From contig JAAUTY010000026.1 in NCBI GenBank assembly GCA_012031265.1, forward strand, positions 1 to 57,093: a DNA stretch of 57,093 bases. Reading direction: 5' to 3'. A program made the position numbers and the translations under genes. Shown one piece after another: positions 28,401-35,188 of the stretch. Source of the stretch: Spirulinaceae cyanobacterium SM2_1_0 (GTDB lineage: Bacteria > Cyanobacteriota > Cyanobacteriia > Cyanobacteriales > Spirulinaceae). Below the pieces are notes generated by a model. It had not been told where the DNA came from. It ran no database searches and saw nothing but the letters and a program-made list of their open reading frames with translations. Numbering within the stretch: position 1 is the first letter of the stretch; each line of letters starts with the position of its first letter.

Positions 28401-28969
28401 AAGTTCCCGGCATTCACCAGCGGCGCGGGTTGGCTGAGATCGAAGGCAAACTGCGACGGCGTACCCGTGAGTTGCGCCAGATCCAGCGCGCCCGTGGCTT
28501 CAAACCAGCCGCCGCCCGTGAAGCCGATCGCCGTGGCGGTGGTGGCAAAGAAGTCACCGGGGACGTTCAAGCTGGCATTGGCTCCAAACACCAGACCGGC
28601 CGGATTCATCAGGTAGAGATTGGAATTGCCGCCGGTGACTTGGATCAAGCCGTCAATGACCGACGCCTCGCCGCCGGTCACTCGCGCCAGGATATTGGCA
28701 ATATTGGGCTGTGCGAGAAAGTTGGCGATCTGGCCTGCATCGAGACCGAACTGTTGAAAGCTGTGCAGTAGGTTCGCACCGGCTTGCGTGCCGCCGTCGA
28801 TGTGAAACTGGTTGCCGTCGATCGTGATGACGGTACCGATGCCATCCGCCGCACTCGTGACTTGGGCATTAACTTCTGGTGATAATCCGGCAGTCGCGAT
28901 CGCCCCACAACTCGCCAAGGTGATCGCCAACCAATGCCACCGATACTGCATAAACATTCGGGGGTTCAA
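25427..28969 (-). CDS. Secreted TPS-domain protein with C-terminal CHAT (caspase-like) domain
   Basis: A 1180-residue two-partner-secretion exoprotein. After a signal peptide (about 1-36, ends ...SPEVNAQ) comes the filamentous-haemagglutinin secretion domain (about 37-280: GTVITIDGNQFHIDGG, NLYLMNPAGLVFGANASLNV), then a beta-helical stalk with repeated strands. The CHAT domain fills about 880-1180. It has the expected catalytic pair: His1022 in GIVHLGTHGEF and Cys1065 in LLVLSACRTALGD, plus ALGSLWYVSDSGTLAFM and the C-terminal HPYFWSAFTMIG. CHAT domains are caspase/separase-clan peptidases. No TpsB-type transporter lies in this window. The gene is divergent from the unknown operon at 29145. 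Confidence 0.93.
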   Translation of the reverse strand: MNPRMFMQYRWHWLAITLASCGAIATAGLSPEVNAQVTSAADGIGTVITIDGNQFHIDGGTQAGANLLHSFQQFGLDAGQIANFLAQPNIANILARVTGGEASVIDGLIQVTGGNSNLYLMNPAGLVFGANASLNVPGDFFATTATAIGFTGGGWFEATGALDLAQLTGTPSQFAFDLSQPAPLVNAGNLAVNPGQHLTLLAGQVVNTGHLQAPGGSITLSAVPGSSLVRLSQPGHLLSLEIDPPRSPSGALLDIQPVDLPALLTGSDVTTGLTVVGENAVQLAASGQVLELMPELTVVNGSLDVSSSIATGGAIAVLGDRVALFDAAITAAGATGGGQVLVGGDYKGSGTVPNARRTLVDASSTIRADALDSGDGGRVILWADEATGFWGEISARGGENDGDGGFVEVSGKQQLIFEGDVDLTASAGQLGTLLLDPFNIRIVDSASPDDFEVGDGQVLLNDAPGDTLFISADALEGFSGSTLRLEAANDIVIDPDVELEFDVTLVGTVIFNADADRNGLGVFSMPNDSSIETDGANLTIFGAEINLGIVETSSDFGNSGSVTLIAETGSSSAGQFNSIEFNYIDTSNEDGFAAGNISIFVNGTVLGTGTNDAGNTLDAVGDAGGGLISIQYNGGELGLPLTIGGATLNGFAGGIETNNARLEPNGQTITSITAGEITINFVGDDILDQLGGDFIFNASPDNPENGFNNAFLAFDDSTALDFGFEDFDGEATEEFSDHFGDLSSQPVSLTDMQQVLSAIAAQTSELPAIVYIRYAPAIAYSPDPSPRVHTPAVTANQVDQLLAIGSRELWRFDGSGHSWDVPLVSQGEEGGPPGNPDDVLEIAVVFGSGSPVRRLVPGVTRADVERVAGQLRRSVTNPRRRNAFRQPARQLYEWLIAPVEAELEERGVTNLAFILTAGLRSLPMAALNDGEQFLIERYSLGLMPSLSLTDTNYQSVQDLSVLAMGASEFADQAPLPAVPAELEIITQKLWPGESLLNEEFTPNNLRSARAQTGYGIVHLGTHGEFQPGRTDESFIWFGNGRLSLAKLRELNLNQPPTELLVLSACRTALGDREAELGFAGLAVQSGVKTALGSLWYVSDSGTLAFMTNFYDQLQEAPIKAEALRQAQLALIRGATRFEGGQLVSPAGRFDVLPELARLGSEMDLSHPYFWSAFTMIGSPW

Positions 28970-29144
28970 AAAAATTCAGCCATAGGGCTGACGCTATTCT
29001 AAACGCCTATGCTGCGACTTGATAAAGTCAACTGAACAGCCGGTGAGCGGTCTGAATCCGGAATTGTCACCAGCGCGTCGCGGACTTTTTGATATAGTCA
29101 AAGGGATTTATGACGGCGACGACGAGATTGCTGGAGAGGAGTGC

Positions 29145-29561
29145 ATGTCGGCGAGCGAAGAATTTCAGAAGCAACTACGAGCTGGCAACCTTGCCGACGC
29201 CCTGACGCTGGCGCTCAGTCAGGCGATCGAACTGGAGATCAAAACCTGGGTATCGAGCGAATCGACCGGCTCGGAACTGGATGCCATTGATCAACCCGCT
29301 CCCGGCTATGGTCTCCGCACCCGCATCAATCTGATCGACGGCGATATTGAAAACGAGGTCGGCAGCCAATTTATTGGCGACGGCCCTTACCGAGAATTGC
29401 GCGACTTCCACCTGCAACAAGTGCTCGAAGGTCGTGAAATTATTCAAAAAAACCTCGAAAATCTCCAACGGATGTTTGCCATTTTGGCGCAGGGGATGCC
29501 TCGGGCGGGCGGCGACAACCAGCCAGCGCTACCCAGCCGCAACCCCGACAATCTCGCTTAG
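29145..29561 (+). CDS. Unknown operon gene 1: small GDI-motif protein
   Basis: A 138-residue cytosolic protein from ATG 29145, preceded by the strong site GGAGAGGAG (29133-29141); the frame to 29019 is not needed. Residues 1-112 form one domain: MSASEEFQKQLRAGNLADAL, then LALSQAIELEIKTWV, then LRTRINLIDGDIENEVGSQF, then PYRELRDFHLQQV. It aligns without gaps to residues 1-112 of the next gene (54 of 112 identical by my count). The motif L-x-x-G-D67-I with His89 recurs in all four operon products. Similar proteins exist in other cyanobacteria, but I know of no assigned function. Confidence 0.8.
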   Translation: MSASEEFQKQLRAGNLADALTLALSQAIELEIKTWVSSESTGSELDAIDQPAPGYGLRTRINLIDGDIENEVGSQFIGDGPYRELRDFHLQQVLEGREIIQKNLENLQRMFAILAQGMPRAGGDNQPALPSRNPDNLA

Positions 29562-29607
29562 TTCCCAGCGTTGGGTTGCCCTGTAGCTCGCTAGAGGTCT
29601 GTTCGCG

Positions 29608-31053
29608 ATGTCGCCCAGCGATGATTTCCGCGCCGCGCTCCGTGCCGGTCAGCCCCAAGAAGCTTTCTTGCTGGCGATGAGCCGTGCGACTGAATTGCGG
29701 GTGACGACTTGGGTCGTGCCAACAGGACAGGCCGCCGATGCGAAGGGAGTGATCGCCCCGCAACCGGGACGACGCCTGCGCACCCACATCAATCTTTTGC
29801 AGGGCGATATTGAAAATGAAGTCGGCGATCGCTTCCTGCGCGATCGCCAGTACCAAGAGCTGCGCCAATTTCATCATCAGCAGGTCGGCAAGGGCAGCGA
29901 GATCGTCGCCCAAAACATCGAAAGTCTGCGCCGCCTGTTTAGCGTCATGCAAGCCCTCCACGGCTCTGATGCGTCCGCGTTCCTGGCTAACCCCACGCCG
30001 GACAAGCTGGGTACTCCCTCCCAAGCTGACCTGGAACCGGTCGAAACCCCCGATGCTGATTTGCCTCCGAGTGCCGACTGGACGACTGTGGCTGATCCCA
30101 GCCCACCACCATCCCCCGCGATGCCTGCCGCTGAGCGGGTTTCCCCCGATTTACCCGGCCCTGACCTCGTTATCCCCGACCCACCGGAGACGGAACTAGA
30201 GCCAGACGACGAGTCGTCTTCTTCACCGCTATCTGATCCCTGGCAAGAGCAGCGCGTCCCAGCCGAGCCGAGCATTCCGCCCCAGCCAGAACCAGCCGCC
30301 GCTGACGACGACGATCTCTTCGACTTTGAGGACGATGACGATGACGATGCTGGCGGCGATCGCGAGGATGCCGAGTCTGCGGCTCCAGTGGATGCGCCCC
30401 TGACCTTCAGTTGGGCCGACGCGGCCCCGGCTGAGACAGTGGTAGAGCAGGCGGGCGATCACGCCGCTGAGCCACCGATGCTCGCCCAGATCGAAACGGC
30501 GGTGGATGCTGACCTAGAAGCGCTCTTTCGTGATCTGGAGGAGCATGGCCCAGACGAAGAGACCTCAACCGACGCAACGGACGCGCCCGCAGCCGCCCCT
30601 GAGCGGAGCCAGCCCCCATCGCCGCCGCTCGAAGCCAGCCACGATGATTTCTGGGATGATTTCGTTGCTTTTGTCGAAGCCGATAGCCCTGCGGCTGAGC
30701 CAGCGGCGGCTGAGACACCCGGTGCTTTCCTCGACCTCGCTGAGAATGTGGATTGGGGTGAGTGGTACGCCGACGACACCCCGGACGACGCCACACCGAC
30801 ACCCTTGGCGACCGAGGCGCGGACACCGGCTGCTACCCCAGCACCGACCGAGCATTTTCCTACTGCTCGCGAAGAGGATTGGGAGACCTTTACTCCTGTC
30901 CCCTTTACACCGGATACCCGGTCGGCGGCTGAGGTGATCGCGGACAAACCGGTCACACCCTCCCCTGAGGCAGCCCATAGCGACAGTTCGGAAACTTGGG
31001 ATGAGGACTTCTTCAGTGCTAATTTCCTAGTCGATGAACCGCCGAAAAGTTAG
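29608..31053 (+). CDS. Unknown operon gene 2: GDI-motif domain with long acidic, Trp-containing tail
   Basis: A 481-residue protein. Residues 1-112 are a paralogue of gene 1 (FRAALRAGQPQEAFLLAMSR, INLLQGDIENEVGDRF, ELRQFHHQQV; Asp67 and His89 kept). Residues 130-481 are low-complexity Pro/Ala/Asp/Glu, probably disordered, with an Asp run at about 233-247. Short acidic-aromatic motifs recur along the tail: FSWADA (267), DDFWDDF (346), VDWGEWY (381), EEDWETF (422), ETWDEDFF (462). Repeated motifs of this kind often bind basic or hydrophobic pockets on partners. It lies 46 bp after gene 1. No enzyme motif, signal peptide or membrane span. Confidence 0.8.
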   Translation: MSPSDDFRAALRAGQPQEAFLLAMSRATELRVTTWVVPTGQAADAKGVIAPQPGRRLRTHINLLQGDIENEVGDRFLRDRQYQELRQFHHQQVGKGSEIVAQNIESLRRLFSVMQALHGSDASAFLANPTPDKLGTPSQADLEPVETPDADLPPSADWTTVADPSPPPSPAMPAAERVSPDLPGPDLVIPDPPETELEPDDESSSSPLSDPWQEQRVPAEPSIPPQPEPAAADDDDLFDFEDDDDDDAGGDREDAESAAPVDAPLTFSWADAAPAETVVEQAGDHAAEPPMLAQIETAVDADLEALFRDLEEHGPDEETSTDATDAPAAAPERSQPPSPPLEASHDDFWDDFVAFVEADSPAAEPAAAETPGAFLDLAENVDWGEWYADDTPDDATPTPLATEARTPAATPAPTEHFPTAREEDWETFTPVPFTPDTRSAAEVIADKPVTPSPEAAHSDSSETWDEDFFSANFLVDEPPKS

Positions 31054-31165
31054 ACCGCATGGATCGCGAAACCTGGGCAGCAAGCGGTGCTCAGACGCTT
31101 TGAACCTGAAAATTTTGTTGCTCATGCCTTGACCTGCCCCAACCATTCCTGCACGTTCATAACCT

Positions 31166-32017
31166 ATGGCTAACCGCAATAACACAACGGCGATCACGGC
31201 AGCCGAACGGACTGAGATCGAATTGAGCGATCGCACCCGTGACCCTTTCAATAACTTCATTCGCTCGCTGGGCGATGTGCTAGTTGACATTACGGCGCTG
31301 GAAGTCAATACGATGGTGGTCGAGCGGATTACCGGTGATAAGTTCAACCCCTGGGAGACCTATCGCGATGTCTACATGGTGGATCGCGCCTATCTAGAGC
31401 AGCGAAATGTGCATCCCTCGCTGCATAACCAGTATTTATCGCTACGTCGCACTCTGGAGCTAGACTATGCCTTGCTGTGTGCTGATGCGAATTCCAGCCT
31501 CTTCAACCCAGCGATGCTTCACAATCCCGCCGAGCGGCAAGTGCTCACCAACCCTGATCTAGAAATTTCGGCGGCAACCACCCACCTGCCTGATCCGCTA
31601 CACCCCACCGATGCTGATTCGCTCCGCATCATTCAACAGTTGCTCGACAGCAGCCAGTTTCTTCGCAACCTCCGCAAGGTCGGCGAGCTGAAGGCTTGCC
31701 TCGACAACCGCGATCGCAGCCTAGCGCGGATGGAGCAGGCGCACCCCGGTAGTAGCTCCCAGGCGATCGTCCGGGAAGTCCGCACCGACATGATCTACGC
31801 CCAGACCGTGATCCAGCTCGACGGCGACATCATCAATCGCTACAGCCAAGAAATCCTCGACCACCCCCACCGTGAACTGATTTTGCAAATTCACACCGAG
31901 AGCGTCGCGTCTGGTGAGCGCCAGTGGCGCGGTCTGCTCGGCTTCGTGGTCAACCTAGTGCAGGATGCGCTCGAGCGCGGCTCGCAAGCCGTCGCGCTGC
32001 TCCGCAGTGCCCGCTAG
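31166..32017 (+). CDS. Unknown operon gene 3: larger GDI-motif protein
   Basis: A 283-residue protein. Residues 24-80 (RDPFNNFIRSLGDVLVDITA, then LEVNTMVVERI, then YRDVYMVDRAYLEQ) may be a divergent copy of the gene 1 N-terminal helix pair. A middle part (about 85-200) with DADSLRIIQQLLDSSQFLRN is unique. Residues 206-265 carry the shared motif: TVIQLDGDIINRYSQEILDH, then RELILQIHTESV; Gly220-Asp221 and His243 are spaced as in genes 1 and 2. The C-terminus is helical with a hydrophobic patch (WRGLLGFVVNLVQDALERG). It lies 112 bp after gene 2. No known family was recognised. Confidence 0.78.
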   Translation: MANRNNTTAITAAERTEIELSDRTRDPFNNFIRSLGDVLVDITALEVNTMVVERITGDKFNPWETYRDVYMVDRAYLEQRNVHPSLHNQYLSLRRTLELDYALLCADANSSLFNPAMLHNPAERQVLTNPDLEISAATTHLPDPLHPTDADSLRIIQQLLDSSQFLRNLRKVGELKACLDNRDRSLARMEQAHPGSSSQAIVREVRTDMIYAQTVIQLDGDIINRYSQEILDHPHRELILQIHTESVASGERQWRGLLGFVVNLVQDALERGSQAVALLRSAR

Positions 32018-32024
32018 TCCGGCT

Positions 32025-32738
32025 ATGCTTGCGAGTCCGCCGCCCGCCCTGCACCTCGAAAGCAGCATCCGCTTCGTAAAAGAACGGCTGTCGCGCCAGC
32101 GCACAGCGATTTGTGGTCTCAATTTTCATATCGATGCGGCGGAATTGGCGCAAATCGAGGCGGCTCGCGATCGCGGTCAGTCCCTCTATCTATCGGCACG
32201 TTTTTTGAGCGATCTGCGTGCCTACATTCTGTTTCCGCGCTGGGGAACGGCACCCCCCACTTTAACCTTCTCGACCTATTACTATGCCAGTGCCGAAGTG
32301 GGGGGTGAGCCGCTGGTTCGGAGTTCCATCGCCATCGACGGCGATGTTTTGCACCAGATTTGCGATCGCTGCCTCGCCGACCCCGAGCTGGCCCTGAGCC
32401 TGACCGGCGCGCACTACTGGCTGATCGACCAACTGCTCAGCCGCCTGCGGCTCGAAGCCCAGGCCGCCCTCGATCGCCTGACGCGGAGTTTGGCGATCGC
32501 CATCTTCCTGATCTGTGCCCTCAGTCAATTTCCACAGTGGCGACAACTCAATTGGCTCTCAATGCTCGGCAGCGCCCTGCTCACCTGGGGTTTGCCGAAA
32601 CTCGCCCGCCCGCTGCTCGCGCGAATCTGGCCGCAGATACAACGCTGGCTGCTGCGCCAAATCCTCAATGGCTTGCTGTCGAACCGCGATCGCCTGCGCC
32701 GCCTCGCTCTGGCGCTGCTCAGCCGTCTCGATTACTGA
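32025..32738 (+). CDS. Unknown operon gene 4: GDV-motif protein with membrane-type C-terminus
   Basis: A 237-residue protein starting 7 bp after gene 3 (ATG 32025). An N-terminal part (about 10-95: SIRFVKERLSRQRTAICGLN, then FLSDLRAYILFPRWGTA, TFSTYYYAS) leads into the shared motif at 99-131: RSSIAIDGDVLHQICDRCLA, then LTGAHYWLID, with Gly106-Asp107 and His130 (one residue further than in the others). Residues 155-200 hold one or two membrane-like segments (LAIAIFLICALSQF; WLSMLGSALLTWGLPKLA), followed by an Arg/Leu-rich amphipathic tail. It is the likely membrane anchor of the operon's products; this is inference. Confidence 0.75.
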   Translation: MLASPPPALHLESSIRFVKERLSRQRTAICGLNFHIDAAELAQIEAARDRGQSLYLSARFLSDLRAYILFPRWGTAPPTLTFSTYYYASAEVGGEPLVRSSIAIDGDVLHQICDRCLADPELALSLTGAHYWLIDQLLSRLRLEAQAALDRLTRSLAIAIFLICALSQFPQWRQLNWLSMLGSALLTWGLPKLARPLLARIWPQIQRWLLRQILNGLLSNRDRLRRLALALLSRLDY

Positions 32739-33194
32739 GGGTTGTCATACTCTCGCCCAATTGGCGATCGCGCTGGAAACTTTTCAGGGTTGGGTATTTC
32801 TACGGTGGACACTCCCACTCCAGATGCTTCAGAGTTGGGTATTGCCCCTGTAGACGCTTTAGAAAACTTGTATACAATAAAGAAGATTACTGAAACCAGC
32901 CGCTAACGAATGGGTGTGCTAGTACTTGAATACTATCCCTCAACACTACATTCAACGCTCGTGTTGACCCCTCCACTCGCAGGGCGCTCACTAGCCTTCA
33001 AGCCGAGATCCCATCCGTCCATGCGTCGCAGTTGGAAAAATCAAAATCTAAAATCAACCCCTCCAGCGGTGAAGTCACCCCACGGTAGTGCCCAGTGGCT
33101 AATGTGTCCTGGTAGCAGAGGTATCTCCACCTAGAGCCAGACTCAGAATCATGCGCTTTTCCTTGACTGACCCCTTGCTATTTCAGGAGTTCTA
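32739..33194. other. Spacer after the unknown operon
   Basis: No gene seen. Two imperfect copies of CAG[AG]GTTGGGTATT followed by C[TG]GT[AG]GAC occur at about 32787-32812 and 32831-32856. TATACAAT at about 32871 could be a -10-like box. TTTCAGGAGTTCTA just before 33195 is the ribosome-binding region of the next gene. Confidence 0.4.
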
Positions 33195-33842
33195 ATGCCA
33201 GAGTCGAGTGCTAGCCCCAGCCGCATCTTGATCGTGGACGACAACGCCCACAACATCGCCATCATCTTCGATGCCTTACAGGATTTGGGCTACGAACTGC
33301 GGATTGCACGCGACGGCCAGAGCGCCCTGACCAAAGTGAGCTGCGAGTCACCGGATCTGATCTTGCTAGATGTGATGATGCCAGGGATTGATGGTTTCGA
33401 GACCTGCCGCCGCCTCAAGGCCAATCCTGAGACCGCCGATGTTCCCGTCATTTTCATGACCGGCATGGGCGAGACGGCTGACCGGGTGAGAGGCTTTGCG
33501 GCGGGCGGCATCGATTATCTGGTCAAGCCGGTGCGTCTGCCGGAGCTGCGCGCGCGTCTGACCACACACCTCACCCTCAATCAACTGCAACGCCAACTGC
33601 AAACGCAGAACCAGGCATTGAAGTCGGAAGTCCAGCGCCGCCAGCAAGTGGAAGCACAACTGCGCGACTCCCAAAGGCTCCTGGAGCAAAAGGTCGCCCA
33701 GCGCACCGAGGAACTACGGGCAGCCAATGATCTCTTGGCGCAGAAGATTCAGGCGCTGCAAGTCGCCGAAGCTGACCTCCAGCAGACCCTCGCCACCGCT
33801 GAGACTGCCTCAGCCGCCAAGAGTCAGTTTTTGGCAAAATGA
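33195..33842 (+). CDS. Receiver plus coiled coil: N-terminal part of a split hybrid histidine kinase
   Basis: A 215-residue protein with a complete receiver domain (about 9-125): acidic pair DD (IVDDN), phospho-acceptor Asp59 (LILLDVMMPGIDGFE), Thr in FMTGM and Lys in YLVKPV. A coiled coil follows (about 128-210, QRQLQTQNQALKSEVQRR... LEQKVAQRTEELRAAN). The frame ends in AAKSQFLAK-TGA, exactly where intact kinases of this type read SQFLANMSHEFRTPLN. The kinase core continues in the next frame, whose ATG overlaps this stop (AATGA). One missing base in an A-run explains the break. Upstream TTTCAGGAG is a good ribosome-binding site. Confidence 0.9.
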   Translation: MPESSASPSRILIVDDNAHNIAIIFDALQDLGYELRIARDGQSALTKVSCESPDLILLDVMMPGIDGFETCRRLKANPETADVPVIFMTGMGETADRVRGFAAGGIDYLVKPVRLPELRARLTTHLTLNQLQRQLQTQNQALKSEVQRRQQVEAQLRDSQRLLEQKVAQRTEELRAANDLLAQKIQALQVAEADLQQTLATAETASAAKSQFLAK

Positions 33843-35188
33843 GTCACGAGTTTCGCACCCCGTTGAATGCGGTGCTCGGCTTCAGTCAGCTCCTGATCGA
33901 TGACCCGGAACTGCCTGGTAAACATCGCCAATATGTCGAAATCATTGATCAAAGTGGTGCCCATTTGCTGCGGCTGATCGACGGTGTGCTCAGCTTCATC
34001 CAGTTGGAGTCTGAGCCGACGCTCTATGTCCCGACGAAGCTGGAGTTGGAGGCCTGGCTGCGCGACTTGCTCGCTCCTTTTGTGTCACAGGCTCGGGCGA
34101 AGGGTCTGTCCTGCCAGCTCCAGATCGCGGCTGACTTGCCCGCTTACATCCAGACTGATGCCACGAAACTGCAACAGATCCTCTGGCACCTCTTGGACAA
34201 TGCGCTGAAATTTTCGAGCCAAGGCGGTATGGTTCTGCGCGTTGACTGGCAGGCGGAGTCGTTTGAGCCGGGCAAAATTCAGCTTGAGTTTGCCGTTGAG
34301 GATACGGGCGTGGGCTTCGATCCGGCTGAGCTGCAACGCTGGTTTGAACCCTTCGCGCAAACTCGCTCCAGTCAGCAACCCTCTGAGGGGACTGGCATCG
34401 GCTTGGCGCTGGCTCGGCGCGCGGTCGAGTTGCTGGGCGGACAGTTGCAGGCCGAGAGCACACCCGGGCAGGGCAGTTGTTTTCGCTTTGCGATCCCGGT
34501 CAAGGCGGAGACGGCACCAACTAATGATCGAGTGAGTCGGGCGATCGCGCCGACTTCTCTCGGTCTCGCCCCCGGACAGCCAGCCTACCGCCTGCTGGTG
34601 GCAACGCAGGCCGCAGGAACGAGTCGCCGTCTTCAGGAATTTCTGACGCCGCTCGGCTTTGCGGTCGAGATTGCCGCCAGTCTCGACCACTTGCCCGAGT
34701 GCTGGCAGCGAGTGCAGCCACATCTCGTCTTGGTCGAAGCGACCGCGACGGCTGGGGCGGCGATCGCCGCCTGCCAGATCCGAACCGCACCCGCCTCGCA
34801 GTGGGTGGCGCTCATCGCCGAGGACGCGACCGAAGATGTGACCGGTATAACGGCGTACTGTACCGCGACGCTGCCCCTGGCATGGCCGGAGCCAGCGCTA
34901 CTGGACACGCTAGCGTCCTGTTTGGGCGCGCACTACCTTTACCGTCAACCTGAGAGTCGTGGGACGGAATTAGGCGTTCCGCTCAAGGCGGCCGATTTGC
35001 AAGGTCTGCCCAGCGACTGGTTGCAGGCGCTGTACGAGGCGACGATGCAGATTGATGAAGGGGAGGTGCGAGCGGTGGTCGCACAGCTCGGCCCCGAGCA
35101 GGCGCAATTACAACAGCAGCTCCTAGCGCTAGCGAATGATTTCCGCTTCGATCTCCTGTTGGAACTGATGCAGGGCGCGCTGCTCTAG
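33839..35188 (+). CDS. Histidine kinase core with degenerate receiver: C-terminal part of the split kinase
   Basis: A 449-residue frame beginning exactly at the H-box: MSHEFRTPLNAVLGFSQLL with His3. HATPase_c follows with N-box ILWHLLDNALKFS and G-boxes VEDTGVGFD and GTGIGLALARRAVE. Residues about 245-365 form a receiver-like domain in which the acceptor Asp is Glu300 (PHLVLVEATAT) and the acidic pair is lost (LLVATQAAG), so it should not be phosphorylated. The end (about 385-449) is a helical module common on cyanobacterial hybrid kinases. Starting at the H-box leaves no N-terminal dimer helix, so this frame probably needs the upstream part. Its 3' end overlaps the convergent kinase by 60 bp. 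Confidence 0.88.
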   Translation: MSHEFRTPLNAVLGFSQLLIDDPELPGKHRQYVEIIDQSGAHLLRLIDGVLSFIQLESEPTLYVPTKLELEAWLRDLLAPFVSQARAKGLSCQLQIAADLPAYIQTDATKLQQILWHLLDNALKFSSQGGMVLRVDWQAESFEPGKIQLEFAVEDTGVGFDPAELQRWFEPFAQTRSSQQPSEGTGIGLALARRAVELLGGQLQAESTPGQGSCFRFAIPVKAETAPTNDRVSRAIAPTSLGLAPGQPAYRLLVATQAAGTSRRLQEFLTPLGFAVEIAASLDHLPECWQRVQPHLVLVEATATAGAAIAACQIRTAPASQWVALIAEDATEDVTGITAYCTATLPLAWPEPALLDTLASCLGAHYLYRQPESRGTELGVPLKAADLQGLPSDWLQALYEATMQIDEGEVRAVVAQLGPEQAQLQQQLLALANDFRFDLLLELMQGALL

